Assembly (NCBI GenBank): GCA_014138645.1
Contig: JACJIB010000005.1
Coordinates: 186,001 to 250,000 of the forward strand
Length of the DNA stretch: 64,000 nt
Source: Methylorubrum thiocyanatum
GTDB taxonomy: Bacteria; Pseudomonadota; Alphaproteobacteria; Rhizobiales; Beijerinckiaceae
Reading direction: 5' to 3'
Shown here: piece after piece, positions 54,917 through 63,927 of the stretch
Layout of the letters: the number at the start of each line of letters is the position of its first letter
Numbering within the stretch: position 1 is the first letter of the stretch
Notes under the pieces: model-generated
What the model was told of the DNA's origin: nothing
The model's database searches: none
The model's input: only the letters and a program-made list of their open reading frames with translations
Made by a program: the position numbers and the translations under genes

Positions 54917-56167
54917 TCAGCGCGCGGCGTCCGCGAGCCAGGCCGCGATCACGCCGCGCTCCTCATCGGTCATCTCGGTGACGTTGTTGGGCGGCATGTT
55001 GTGCGTCAGCACGACCTGCCGCCGGATCGCCTCGGCCTGACGGCCGATGGCCTCGGCGGTGTCGAGACGAACGCCCTTCGGCGCCACGCCGATCCCGTCC
55101 CAGATCGGCTCGGCCGCATGGCACATGGCGCAGCGCCCCGCGACGAGTTCGACGACGTGGTCCGGCGGCGCGGCGCGCCCCTGACCGGCCGAGGCCAGGG
55201 CGGCGGCCGGCGGGCCTTCGGCCTGCGGAGGCAGGCCCAGCACGGCGCGGCCCCCGGCGCTTCCGGCCACCGCGAGAACGAAGGCGGCGGCCAGCCCCGC
55301 CGAGGCCGCGGCCCAGGCCCACCAGGGCGAGCGGGCATGGTCGGCATGGCGCACGTTGTAGAAGTAGCGGATCACCGCACCCGAGGCGGTGACGAGCGCG
55401 ACGATGAGCGGGATCGTCGCCTTCGAGGCGAACAGAATCGGGTAGTGGTTGGCGATCATCATCAGGACGACCGGCAGCGTCAGGTAGTTGTTCTGCGCCG
55501 AGCGCTGCTTGGCCTGTTGGCCGAGGCTCGGGTCCGGCCGCTCTCCCTTCAGCAGCGCGGCGACCACCTTGCGCTGGTTCGGGATGATGATGAAGAAGAC
55601 GTTGCCGGCCATCCAGGTCGCCATCAGGGCGCCGGTATGGATCAGCGCGCCGCGGCCGCTGAACACCTGCGAGAAGCCGAAGGCGGCGAGCGTGATGGCC
55701 AGCAGGCCGACCGCCGCGAGGCCGGTCTCGCTCGCTCCGAGCCTTGAGCGGCAGATGCGGTCGTAGACCAGCCAGCCGAGGGCCAGGGCGCCGATGCCGA
55801 GCGCCGCCGCGGCGGGGGCCGACAGGTCCATCACCGCCGGATCGACGAGGTAGAGCTGCGACTGCGCGTAGTAGATCCAGGCCAGCAGCACGAAGCCCGA
55901 CAGCCACGTCGTGTAGGCCTGCCACTTGTGCCAGGTGAGGTCCGGGGAGAGATGCTCCGGCGCGACGAAATACTTGCGCATCTCGTAGAAGCCGCCGCCA
56001 TGCACCTGCCAGGCCGCGGCGCCCGCGCCGGCCGGGATGTCCGGCGTGCGCTTCAGCGATGCGTCGAGATGCATGAAGAAGAACGACGAGCCGATCCAGG
56101 CCATCGCCGCCACGATGTGGAGCCAGCGCAGCAGCAGGCTCCCCCATTCCCAGACGAAGCTCTCCAC
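54917..56167 (-). CDS. puuD: PuuD, membrane-bound urate hydroxylase with cytochrome c domain
   Basis: A 416-residue membrane protein. The first 300 residues hold about eight hydrophobic segments with HIVAAMAWIGSSFFFMHLD and HKWQAYTTWLSGFVLLAWIYY, the PuuD (DUF989) core. The C-terminal domain carries the haem c motif CAMCH (Cys346 to His350) and a distal Met in LTHNMPPNNVTEMTD. PuuD oxidises urate to 5-hydroxyisourate and passes electrons to the respiratory chain instead of making hydrogen peroxide. First gene of the set puuD, allE, allA; divergent from a LysR gene. Confidence 0.93.
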   Translation of the reverse strand: MESFVWEWGSLLLRWLHIVAAMAWIGSSFFFMHLDASLKRTPDIPAGAGAAAWQVHGGGFYEMRKYFVAPEHLSPDLTWHKWQAYTTWLSGFVLLAWIYYAQSQLYLVDPAVMDLSAPAAAALGIGALALGWLVYDRICRSRLGASETGLAAVGLLAITLAAFGFSQVFSGRGALIHTGALMATWMAGNVFFIIIPNQRKVVAALLKGERPDPSLGQQAKQRSAQNNYLTLPVVLMMIANHYPILFASKATIPLIVALVTASGAVIRYFYNVRHADHARSPWWAWAAASAGLAAAFVLAVAGSAGGRAVLGLPPQAEGPPAAALASAGQGRAAPPDHVVELVAGRCAMCHAAEPIWDGIGVAPKGVRLDTAEAIGRQAEAIRRQVVLTHNMPPNNVTEMTDEERGVIAAWLADAAR

Positions 56168-56324
56168 GGCCTCTCCCTCCAGCGTCCGGCTGCAATCCTA
56201 CCGCTGCCGGCGGGCCTGTATGCCCATCAAATTCCTTGCCAGTTTTCGAAATTTTCGCTCAATCGAGGGCCATGTCGGCAAGGCCGCGAGGCTCGGACGA
56301 GAGCCGGGGAGGGCTCGGAGGGGG
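56168..56324. promoter_or_regulatory. Divergent control region between puuD and its LysR regulator
   Basis: The 157 bases contain an A+T-richer core with the perfect palindrome TTTCGAAA inside AGTTTTCGAAATTTTCGC and a second TTTTCG half, a plausible LysR binding region. No sigma-54 element with correct spacing was found for puuD. Confidence 0.45.
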
Positions 56325-57257
56325 ATGCTGTCCCTGGAGAGTATCCGCATCTTCATGCGCGCGGCGGAGACCGGCAGCTTCTCGGCGGCCGGACGCTCCC
56401 TGCGCCTGTCGCCCTCGGTGATCAGCTACCGCATCCAGACGCTGGAGCAGCACCTCGGCTGCCTGCTGCTCACCCGCACGACGCGGCGAATGAACCTGAC
56501 GGAGGCCGGCCGCGTCTTCTACGACCGCTGCCTCGACATCGCCGCCTCCGTGGAGCGCGCGGAGAAGAGCGTCGAGACCGAGGGCGCCGCGCCGCGCGGG
56601 ACGCTGAAGGTCACCGCTCCGCTGACGCTCGGCCGGCGCGTCGTGGCGCCGTTGATCCCCGCCTTCCGCGAGCGCCACCCGGAGGCGGATGTCCACCTTC
56701 GGCTCTCCGATCATCTGCTCGACCTCGTGCAGGAGGCCGTCGACGTGGCGGTCCGCCTCGCGCAGATGCGCGACTCGAGCTTCACCCTGCGCAAGATCGC
56801 CGATATCGAGCGGATCCTGTGCGCCTCTCCGGCCTATCTCGCCGAGCATCCCGCCCCCGGGAGCCCGGCCGAGCTCATCGATCATGCCTGCCTGCTGCTG
56901 CGCTTTCCCGGATCCGAGCAGTTCCGCTGGAGCGTGCGCGACGGCGACGAGGTCGTGACGCTGCCGGTCTCCGGCCCCATCGACGCGGATGACGGCGACG
57001 TGCTGACCGAATGGGCACTCCAGGGGCTGGGCATCGTCCTCAAGCCCGTCTTCGAGGTGGCGCCCCATCTCGCCGACGGCCGCCTCGTGCCGGTCCTGCC
57101 GGGTACGCCGCCCACGCCCGTGACCCTCGGCGTCGTCTACCCATCGCGAAAGATGCTGCCCAGCCGCGCCAAGACCTTCATCGAGATGACGACGGAGGCC
57201 CTGCGCGCCCATGTCGGCGCCCAACTCGACCTGATCGGCCGGCGCCCGGCGCGGTAG
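56325..57257 (+). CDS. LysR-family regulator of urate breakdown
   Basis: Regulator of 310 residues: LESIRIFMRAAETGSFSAAGRSL, recognition segment SPSVISYRIQTLEQHLG, then LLTRTTRRMNLTEAG, and the effector domain starting GTLKVTAPLTLGRR. This is the CrgA/AaeR-like branch with the TTRRM motif. The ATG is close behind GGAGGGG. Divergent from puuD and convergent with the puuE-uraD gene (33 bases apart), so control of puuD is likely. Confidence 0.88.
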   Translation: MLSLESIRIFMRAAETGSFSAAGRSLRLSPSVISYRIQTLEQHLGCLLLTRTTRRMNLTEAGRVFYDRCLDIAASVERAEKSVETEGAAPRGTLKVTAPLTLGRRVVAPLIPAFRERHPEADVHLRLSDHLLDLVQEAVDVAVRLAQMRDSSFTLRKIADIERILCASPAYLAEHPAPGSPAELIDHACLLLRFPGSEQFRWSVRDGDEVVTLPVSGPIDADDGDVLTEWALQGLGIVLKPVFEVAPHLADGRLVPVLPGTPPTPVTLGVVYPSRKMLPSRAKTFIEMTTEALRAHVGAQLDLIGRRPAR

Positions 57258-57290
57258 GCGCCGGCGCCGGGAAGGCCGCCCGCGGATGGA

Positions 57291-58703
57291 TCAATCCCCC
57301 GCAGGCAGCCGGTCCTTCAGGCGCAGCCACGCGATCCGTTCGATCTGGCGCAAAGCCTCCTCGAATTCCCGCTCGGGATCGTTGCGCAGCCGCGCCTCGA
57401 ACGCCGCCAGGATCGCCTCGCTGTCGCTGTCCTTGATGGCCATGACGAAGGGCAGGTCGAAGCGTTCCCGGTAGGCCGCGTTCAGCCGCTCGAACCGTGC
57501 CAACGCCTCGGCCGAGAGCGCGCCGAGGCCGGCGCTGCCCTGCTCGGCGGTGGAGGCTTGCGTCAACTGCCCCGCCTGGGCGAGCCGGCCGGCGAGTTCG
57601 GGATGGGCGCGGATGAGGGCGCGCTGCCGCTCGGCGGGCAGGCCGCGCAGGGCGCCGACGAGCGCGGCATGGAGCCCCTCCGCGCTGTCCTCGCGCGCGG
57701 TCAGGCCGGCCTGCCACGCCCGCAGCGCGATTTCCGGCGTGTCCTCGAAGATGTCGCCGAACCGGGTGAGGAACTGCGCCGCGCTCATGGTGCTCGGCCG
57801 CAAGATCTCGGCCGGGTGCCGCGCCGTCCAGTGCCGGGCGATGTCGATGCGGCGCGCCAGCCAGACGCCGTCATGGGCGGCGACATGGTCGAGGAAGCGC
57901 GCGAGCGCGGCGATGCGGCCGGGCCGGCCGACCAGCCGGCAGTGCAGGCCCACCGACATCATCTTCGGCGCGGCGGCGCCCTCCGCGTAGAGCGCGTCGA
58001 AGCTGTCGCGCAGGTAGGTGAAGAAGTGCTCGCCGGTGTTGAAGCCCTGCGCGGTGGCGAAGCGCATGTCGTTCGCGTCGAGGGTGTAGGGCACCACGAG
58101 GCCGGTGCCGGCCCGTCCGTACAGCCAGTAGGGCAGATCGTCGGCGTAGGAATCGGCGAGATAGGCGAAGTTCCGTTCCAGCCCGAGTTCCAGCGTGTTG
58201 ACGGAGGAGCGGCCGGTGTACCAGCCGAGGGGGCGCTCGCCCGTCACCTCTTCGTGCAGGCGGATCGCCGCATCCATCTGCGCCGCCTCCTCCGCCCGCT
58301 TCATGTCGCGGTAATCGATCCACTTGAGGCCGTGGCTGGCGATCTCCCAATCCGCCTCCCGCATCGCGGCCACGACCTCCGGGTTGCGCGCGAGCGCGGT
58401 GGCGACGCCGAACACGGTCACCGGAACGCCGCGTTGCGTGAACAGCCGCCACAGCCGCCAGAAGCCCGCGCGGGCGCCGTACTCGTAGATCGACTCCATG
58501 TTCATGTGGCGCATGCCCGGCCAGGGCGCGGCACCGACGATCTCGGACAGGAACGCTTCGGAGGCCGCATCCCCGTGCAGGATGCAGTTCTCGCCCCCCT
58601 CCTCGTAGTTGAGCACGATCTGCACGGCGATCCGGGCGCCGCCGGGCCAATCCGCCTGCGGAACGTCGCGGCCGTATCCGATCAAATCGCGGGAGGTGTG
58701 CAT
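57291..58703 (-). CDS. puuE: PuuE-UraD fusion: allantoinase and OHCU decarboxylase
   Basis: A 470-residue protein with two enzymes. Residues 1 to about 305 are a polysaccharide-deacetylase-fold allantoinase (PuuE): DLIGYGRDVPQADWPGGARIA, NYEEGGENCILHGD, EIASHGLKWIDYRDM and TGRSSVNTLELGLE. Residues about 320 to 470 are OHCU decarboxylase (UraD): FGDIFEDTPEIALRAW, IRAHPELAGRLA and LNAAYRERFDLPFVMAIKD. UraD makes (S)-allantoin from ureidoimidazoline and PuuE opens it to allantoate. The ATG is behind GGGAGGTGTG. The fusion passes one product to the next domain. A hydroxyisourate hydrolase (UraH) is missing from the window. Confidence 0.93.
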   Translation of the reverse strand: MHTSRDLIGYGRDVPQADWPGGARIAVQIVLNYEEGGENCILHGDAASEAFLSEIVGAAPWPGMRHMNMESIYEYGARAGFWRLWRLFTQRGVPVTVFGVATALARNPEVVAAMREADWEIASHGLKWIDYRDMKRAEEAAQMDAAIRLHEEVTGERPLGWYTGRSSVNTLELGLERNFAYLADSYADDLPYWLYGRAGTGLVVPYTLDANDMRFATAQGFNTGEHFFTYLRDSFDALYAEGAAAPKMMSVGLHCRLVGRPGRIAALARFLDHVAAHDGVWLARRIDIARHWTARHPAEILRPSTMSAAQFLTRFGDIFEDTPEIALRAWQAGLTAREDSAEGLHAALVGALRGLPAERQRALIRAHPELAGRLAQAGQLTQASTAEQGSAGLGALSAEALARFERLNAAYRERFDLPFVMAIKDSDSEAILAAFEARLRNDPEREFEEALRQIERIAWLRLKDRLPAGD

Positions 58704-58723
58704 CGATGACCCCGGCTCTGCCG

Positions 58724-58775
58724 CGGACGCGCGCGGATCTTTGCGGAGGCGCCACGATAGCGCCGCGCGCGTCCG
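58724..58775. promoter_or_regulatory. Perfect 13-bp interrupted palindrome upstream of puuE-uraD
   Basis: CGGACGCGCGCGG and CCGCGCGCGTCCG are perfect arms with 26 bases between; inside is a second small dyad GGCGC...GCGCC. It lies 21 to 72 bases before the puuE start codon, where it could be an operator or, if transcribed, a leader hairpin over the ribosome site region. Confidence 0.5.
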
Positions 58776-59113
58776 TGATCTGCCGGACTTTTTCAAAGCT
58801 GCTCGCGAAAATCCGGGATGGTGCGCCGGGGCAAGGGGCCGGAGCAAGGGTTCGCGATCGCGGCGCTCATCAGGAAGCGCCGTGGCGCGATCGGCGTCGG
58901 TGGGCCGGTTGTATCGAAGCCCGCCCGACCAGGGTTGCGATGTTCAGGGCGCATCGCGGCGACCCCGCGATGTGAATGCCGACGCCGGCACATCCACGTC
59001 CCATTCAGCCAAGAGGCTCCTTAGCCAGGGGACTTGTCTCGGTGACGGCCCCGTCATCTTCCCCTGTCTTCATTCGCAGGAAGTAAAATGGTGAATGGCA
59101 CGCGCTTTCGTCG

Positions 59114-59455
59114 GTGCGGATGATCGATTGTCGCGGGATGTGCCTCGCGAATTTTGCGAAGGTCTGGTCCGCCAATGCGGCGAAGTCCGACCTCGTCCAC
59201 GCCCGGAGCGGCGAACCGGATTACGCGAAGAGCGTTCCGCAGGGGCCCGAAGATCCGGGCCACCGCGGATCGTTCGAGTGCGGGACGGCGCAGATGCCGG
59301 TCCTGGGCCTGATCCGCGACTGCGCCACGGCGGTGTCCGACGGCGGCGAGCAGCGCCGTTCGGAGGTCGTCCATGGCGACCTCAACGCCATCATCGTGCC
59401 CGGGCCGCGCACCGCTTCATCCAGGCCGGGCGCGATCTCACCCGGGGTCGCCTGA
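59114..59455 (+). CDS. Doubtful hypothetical ORF
   Basis: A 113-codon frame starting with GTG (or an ATG two codons later, MIDCRGMCLANFAKVW). The first half has G or C at most third positions as real genes here do, yet the protein resembles nothing I know and there is no ribosome site at a good distance. Overlapping minus-strand frames are equally long. It may be a decayed gene. Confidence 0.25.
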   Translation: MRMIDCRGMCLANFAKVWSANAAKSDLVHARSGEPDYAKSVPQGPEDPGHRGSFECGTAQMPVLGLIRDCATAVSDGGEQRRSEVVHGDLNAIIVPGPRTASSRPGAISPGVA

Positions 59456-59889
59456 TGCGAGGCCATCGGAACGATACGCCGCGACGACCTTCCCTGGCCC
59501 GCCATGATTTCACCCGGCATCCCGTGTCCGGAAGCCGCTCGATCGAGGTGAGATCCATCCCGCCCTTCAACTGAGCGGCCGAGGCAGGGCGAGCGGGCGG
59601 TGTGTCGAGAGCGGGTTGCCGGTCGGTCGCCGACCCCCTTCTGCATCGCCCGCGCGGTCTTTGAGAGAGAATCTGCGCCGGAGCGATCAGGGCTCACCCC
59701 CGCAGGCACGAAATCCGGGTGTCGCGAGGGCGCTGATCCCGATGGGGACATCGAACCGGCATGGCGAAACCCTTCTGCGGCTCGGGATGATCTTGAAAAA
59801 ATCTCCGCATTACTCTGCCAAAGAAAGAAGTCCGTTCCGGTCAAGCTCCGCTATACGTTGCATACAAAATCCGATGCGGAGTGGGTGGA

Positions 59890-61008
59890 ATGACTGAGGC
59901 TCTCGACAGGCGCGGGTTTCTGAAACTGTCGGCGGCGCTTGCCGCCGGTTCGGCCGCCGGCTTCTCCTGCATCGAGGTGGCGCGCGCCGCGCCCGTCGCG
60001 GTTCCGACCGTCGATACCTTGAGCCTGCGGGTGCTGATCGATTCCGCGCACGATCAGTTTCTGAAGCCGGCGACCGTGCAGGGCGTGCTGCACCAGCCGC
60101 CGGGCAACGGCCGCGGCGCCGATTACCGCAAGGTGCTGCACAACCAGTGGGGCCTCTCGCTCTTCGCCGAGTCCAAGGCCGGCGAGGAGGCGCGCACCAT
60201 CCTGCTTGATTTCGGCTACAGCCCCGAAGCGCTGCTCAACAATATCGAGATCCTGAAGGTCGATCCGACCAAGATCGATGCGTTGATCGTCAGCCACGGC
60301 CATCACGACCATTACGGCGGGCTGACCGGCTTCCTCGACAAGTACCGCGACGCGCTCTCCCCGGAGCTGAAGCTCTACGCGGGCGGCGAGGACAATTTCT
60401 GCCATCGCCTGTCCCCGAGCGGGGTGCAGGGCCAGTTCACCGATTTCGGCCAGATCGACCGGCGCGAACTGACCGCGCGGCGGATCGCAACCGTTCTGTG
60501 CGAGGCGCCGACGGTGGTGGCCGGCCACGCCTTCACCACCGGCCAGATCAAGCGCACCTCCGCCGAGCGCATCCTGCCCAACACCTTCGTCGAACGGGGC
60601 ATCAAGGACGGGCTCGGCTGCGACGCGAGCCACTATTCGCCCGCCGAGCTCCAGGGCAAGATCATCCCCGACGAGCATGTCCACGAGCACGCCACCTGCT
60701 TCAACGTGCGGGGCAAGGGCCTCGTGGTGATCTCGTCCTGCGGTCATGTCGGCATCGTCAACTCGGTGCGGCAGGCGCAGGCGGTGTCGGGGATCGAGAA
60801 GGTCCACGCCATCGTCGGCGGCTTCCATCTCGGGCCGGCGCCGAAAGAGTATCTGACCGAGGTCGTCGGCGAGATCGGCCGGCTGAAGCCCAACGTCGTG
60901 ATCCCGATGCATTGCAGCGGCCTCAACTTCGCCCTGGAGGCGCAGCGGCAGATGCCGGAGAACGTCATCGTTCCGACCACCGGAAGCCGGCTCACCTTCG
61001 GTGCGTAG
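59890..61008 (+). CDS. Tat-exported metallo-beta-lactamase-fold hydrolase
   Basis: A 372-residue protein with a Tat signal (DRRGFLKLSAALAAGSAAGFS) and the metal motif H-x-H-x-D-H at residues 136-141 (VSHGHHDHYGG). ISSCGHVGIVNSV and VGGFHLGPAP further on are typical of the branch related to dihydropterin-ribofuranosylaminobenzene phosphate synthase. The ATG used follows GGTGG; a GTG nine bases upstream is in frame. The last bases overlap the SCO1-like gene by eight. Periplasmic hydrolase of unknown substrate. Confidence 0.82.
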   Translation: MTEALDRRGFLKLSAALAAGSAAGFSCIEVARAAPVAVPTVDTLSLRVLIDSAHDQFLKPATVQGVLHQPPGNGRGADYRKVLHNQWGLSLFAESKAGEEARTILLDFGYSPEALLNNIEILKVDPTKIDALIVSHGHHDHYGGLTGFLDKYRDALSPELKLYAGGEDNFCHRLSPSGVQGQFTDFGQIDRRELTARRIATVLCEAPTVVAGHAFTTGQIKRTSAERILPNTFVERGIKDGLGCDASHYSPAELQGKIIPDEHVHEHATCFNVRGKGLVVISSCGHVGIVNSVRQAQAVSGIEKVHAIVGGFHLGPAPKEYLTEVVGEIGRLKPNVVIPMHCSGLNFALEAQRQMPENVIVPTTGSRLTFGA

Positions 61009-61597
61009 GCCGCTCGCAGCCGCGCTTCTGCTCGGATTGGCGGCGCTCGGTTCGGCCCGGGCCGAGGCGCCTGCGCGCCGCTCGGCCGCCGAGCTGATGG
61101 ACGTGCTGATGTGGAACCGCGAGCCGGTCGGCGGGCCGTTCGCGCTGATCGACCAGGACGGGCGCCCCCGCACCGACGCGGATTTCCGGGGGCGCCTCGT
61201 GATCCTCACCTTCGGCTACACCGCCTGCCCCGACGTCTGCCCCACGGATCTCATGGAGATCTCCCGGGCCCTGACCCTGCTCGGCAAGGCCGGGGAAGAG
61301 ATCCAGCCCGTCTTCGTCACCCTCGACCCGGCGCGGGACACGCCGGCCCTTCTGGCGGAATTCGTCCCGAGCTTCCATCCGCGCCTGATCGGGCTGACCG
61401 GCAGCGAGGCCGCGATCCGGCAGGCGGCGGACGCCTACAAGGTGTTCTACCGGCGCGAGGACGGTCAGGACACGATCGAACACTCGGCCTTCGTCTATCT
61501 GATGGACCGCTCCGGCGCCTATCTCGGCTTCTTTCCGCCCGGTACGTCGGCCGAGCGGATGCTGACGATCATCCGGCCGCATCTCGGGGCGCGGTGA
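61001..61597 (+). CDS. SCO1/SenC-family copper chaperone-like protein
   Basis: Thioredoxin-fold protein of 198 residues with a signal peptide or N-terminal anchor (MRRPLAAALLLGLAALGSARA). Copper ligands are Cys76 and Cys80 (CPDVC in FGYTACPDVCPTDL) and His161 (TIEHSAFVYLMD). Such proteins help assemble the CuA site of cytochrome oxidase or act as thiol reductants. The start is a GTG inside the end of the preceding gene, so translation is coupled. Confidence 0.88.
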   Translation: MRRPLAAALLLGLAALGSARAEAPARRSAAELMDVLMWNREPVGGPFALIDQDGRPRTDADFRGRLVILTFGYTACPDVCPTDLMEISRALTLLGKAGEEIQPVFVTLDPARDTPALLAEFVPSFHPRLIGLTGSEAAIRQAADAYKVFYRREDGQDTIEHSAFVYLMDRSGAYLGFFPPGTSAERMLTIIRPHLGAR

Positions 61598-61706
61598 AGG
61601 GCGGCGCGTCGAAGGGGGATGAACCGCGCGAGAGAACCGGCCGCGGCCGCCGTTGCGCCGGCGGATTGCAGGGCAACGGCCTGCGGCGTCACCGCACCCT
61701 GCGAAC

Positions 61707-63287
61707 TCAAAGCCGCGATGCGATCTTGTCGGCCACGCGCAGGGCGTTGGCGACGATGGTCAGCGTGGGGTTCACGGCGCCGATCGAGGGGAAGAAGCTC
61801 GCATCCGTCACGTAGAGGTTCTCGATCCCGTGCGCCCGGCAATCGAGATCGAGCACGCTGGTCGCGGGGTCCGGACCGAAGCGCAGGGTTCCGGCCTGAT
61901 GCGCCGTGCCGCTAATCGGGGTGTCCTTGCCGAGATAGAGCGTTCGGTCGAACAGGTGCGGATGGATGTCGAGGCTGTCGCAGAGCGAGCGCAGCTTCTC
62001 GCGCAGGCGCGCCTGCGCCTCGGCATTCGTGATCGTCAGGTCGAGATGCACTTGGCCGTCGCGGTAGTGGATGCGGTTCTCCGGCCGCGGGAGATCCTCG
62101 GAGGTCAGCCAGAAGTCGATCGAGTGTTCGGCGATGGTGGTGAACGGCCGCGTCGGCAGCCATTGCAGGAAACCCGGCAAACCCTCCGCCTCGATCTGCA
62201 TGCCGTCGGATTTGCCGACCATCTGGATATGACCGAGCGGGAACTCCCAGTCGTTCAGCGGGCTGCGATCGCGGCCGTAATAGAAGTCGTTGAGCCCGAG
62301 CGTCTTCTGGAACTGGGTCGGGTTCGGCTGCTTCGAGATCGCCAGCACGGTGGTGTTGTTGTGGCGCATGTAGTTGCGCCCGACCTGGGCCGAGCGGTTG
62401 GCCAGCCCGTCCGGATGCGCCGCGTTGCCGGAGCGCAGGAACAGCAGCGCCGAGGACAGCGCGCCGCAGGCCACCACGAACAGGTCGGCGTGAAGCGTGT
62501 GGCGCCGCCCCTCGATCACCACCTCGACGCCGGTGACGCGGCCCCCGCCCGCATCGGTCAGCAGGCGCTCGGCATAGGCGTTGCGCAGGAGCGTGAGGTT
62601 CGGGTGGGTGGCCAGCGTCGGATCAATGCAGATGATCTGTGCGTCCGCCTTGCCGTTCGTCAGGCTCGGATAGCCGTCGAACGGGTCGCAGCGCAGCAGC
62701 GGTGAGTGCGGCGTGGTCCCGCCCTTGCCGTCTTCCTCCATCAGCGCACCCATCGGCAGGTGGAACGGGTGGTGGCCCAAGCGCGCAAGGTCGTCGGCGA
62801 GCCGCTGGATGCGCGGCTCGTGGCTGATCGGCGGTTTCGGATAGGGCTCGGGGGAGGGGGGCTCCGTCGGGTCCTCGCCGCGGGCGCCGTGGACCTGGAA
62901 CAGCTCCTCCGCCGCCTGATAGTAGGGCGCGAAGGCATCGTACTTCAGCGGCCATTCCGGCGAGACCCCGTCCGGGTGGCGCTGGGCCTCGAAGTCGCTC
63001 TCGCGCAGGCGGAACAGCACGCCGCCATAGACCTTCGAGTTGCCGCCGACGAAGTAGTGCAGGCCGGGCTTGAACGTGTCGCCGTTCGAGGAGGTCCAGG
63101 TCTCGTCCGCCTGGTAGCGGGCCTTGCGGAAGACCGCGTCGGTGTCCCAGTTCTCGCGCTCGCGCGGCAGGTAGTCGCCGCGCTCGATCACGAGGATGCG
63201 TTTGCCGGTGCGGGCGAGGCGCCACGCGGCGGAGCCGCCGCCCGGCCCCGAGCCCACAATGATCACATCGTAACGGTCGCCGCTCAT
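61707..63287 (-). CDS. GMC-family FAD oxidoreductase
   Basis: Flavoprotein of 526 residues. The N-terminal GxGxxG motif is DVIIVGSGPGGGSAAWRLA, followed by VIERGD. GGNSKVYGGVLFRLR is the GMC substrate-binding signature region and the C-terminal VTDASFFPSIGAVNPTLTI contains the conserved His-replacing Asn and the active-site end. Glucose-methanol-choline oxidoreductases oxidise alcohols. Lacks a Tat signal. It converges with the SCO1 gene and is divergent from the DoxX-like gene. Confidence 0.85.
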   Translation of the reverse strand: MSGDRYDVIIVGSGPGGGSAAWRLARTGKRILVIERGDYLPRERENWDTDAVFRKARYQADETWTSSNGDTFKPGLHYFVGGNSKVYGGVLFRLRESDFEAQRHPDGVSPEWPLKYDAFAPYYQAAEELFQVHGARGEDPTEPPSPEPYPKPPISHEPRIQRLADDLARLGHHPFHLPMGALMEEDGKGGTTPHSPLLRCDPFDGYPSLTNGKADAQIICIDPTLATHPNLTLLRNAYAERLLTDAGGGRVTGVEVVIEGRRHTLHADLFVVACGALSSALLFLRSGNAAHPDGLANRSAQVGRNYMRHNNTTVLAISKQPNPTQFQKTLGLNDFYYGRDRSPLNDWEFPLGHIQMVGKSDGMQIEAEGLPGFLQWLPTRPFTTIAEHSIDFWLTSEDLPRPENRIHYRDGQVHLDLTITNAEAQARLREKLRSLCDSLDIHPHLFDRTLYLGKDTPISGTAHQAGTLRFGPDPATSVLDLDCRAHGIENLYVTDASFFPSIGAVNPTLTIVANALRVADKIASRL

Positions 63288-63444
63288 CCGCCGCCTCGCT
63301 CCGTGCTCCGAGCCGCAACGGATGGCGCTGGGACCCGTTCCAGGCGGCCGGCTCACCGAACGTCCCGCAGCCATGCGCGAACCGCAGGGGCGCAGCGGCG
63401 TTGGCAGCCGGATGACCCCGACGGGCGCAAGACGGGAGCAAGCC

Positions 63445-63927
63445 ATGACCATCGAGGTGCTCGCCGCCTTCGCGGCCCGTGCGTCACTGGTGCTGCTGTT
63501 CCTGCCGTTCAGCGCCCTCGACAAGGTTCTGAACTTCCGCGCCGCGGTCGGGCAGGCGGGACAGGCGACGTCCTCGCGTCCGCTGGCGACGGCGCTGATC
63601 CTGGCCGGCCTGTTCGTCGAGGTCGTGATGTCGGCGGCCGTGCTCACCGGCATCGCCGACCGCTTCGCCGCCTTCGTGCTGGCGGGCTACTGCGCGGTGA
63701 CCGCGCTCCTGTGGAAGCCCTTCTGGCGGAAACCCGATTTCCGCCTGCGCGGGCCGAGCCAGGGCCGCGAGACCTTCTGGGACTTCCTCAAGAACTTCGC
63801 GGTGGCCGGCGGCTTCCTCGCGCTCGCCTGGAGCGGGCCGAGTGCGCAGGGCGTCGCGGCCTTCCTGCACGACCCGTTCGGATCGACCCACCCCTACGCG
63901 CAGACGCGTGCGGAGACAGCCCGATGA
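63445..63927 (+). CDS. DoxX-family membrane protein
   Basis: Integral membrane protein of 160 residues with four hydrophobic segments: ASLVLLFLPFSALDKVLNF, ATALILAGLFVEVVMSAAVL, FAAFVLAGYCAVTALLWKPF and FAVAGGFLALAW. The pattern is that of DoxX/DoxD-like proteins. The ATG follows GGGAGCAAGCC. Its stop overlaps the next start by four bases. Confidence 0.75.
   Translation: MTIEVLAAFAARASLVLLFLPFSALDKVLNFRAAVGQAGQATSSRPLATALILAGLFVEVVMSAAVLTGIADRFAAFVLAGYCAVTALLWKPFWRKPDFRLRGPSQGRETFWDFLKNFAVAGGFLALAWSGPSAQGVAAFLHDPFGSTHPYAQTRAETAR

Larger units (their letters stand above)
58704..59889. other. Long intergenic region right of puuE-uraD
   Basis: About 1.2 kb with a large dyad near puuE at the left end and a poorly defined ORF in the middle (separate entries). 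The right 300 bases are A+T-richer and carry the likely promoter and the ribosome site GGAGTGGGTGG of the metallo-beta-lactamase-fold gene. I found no RNA gene, repeat or mobile-element end. Confidence 0.4.
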
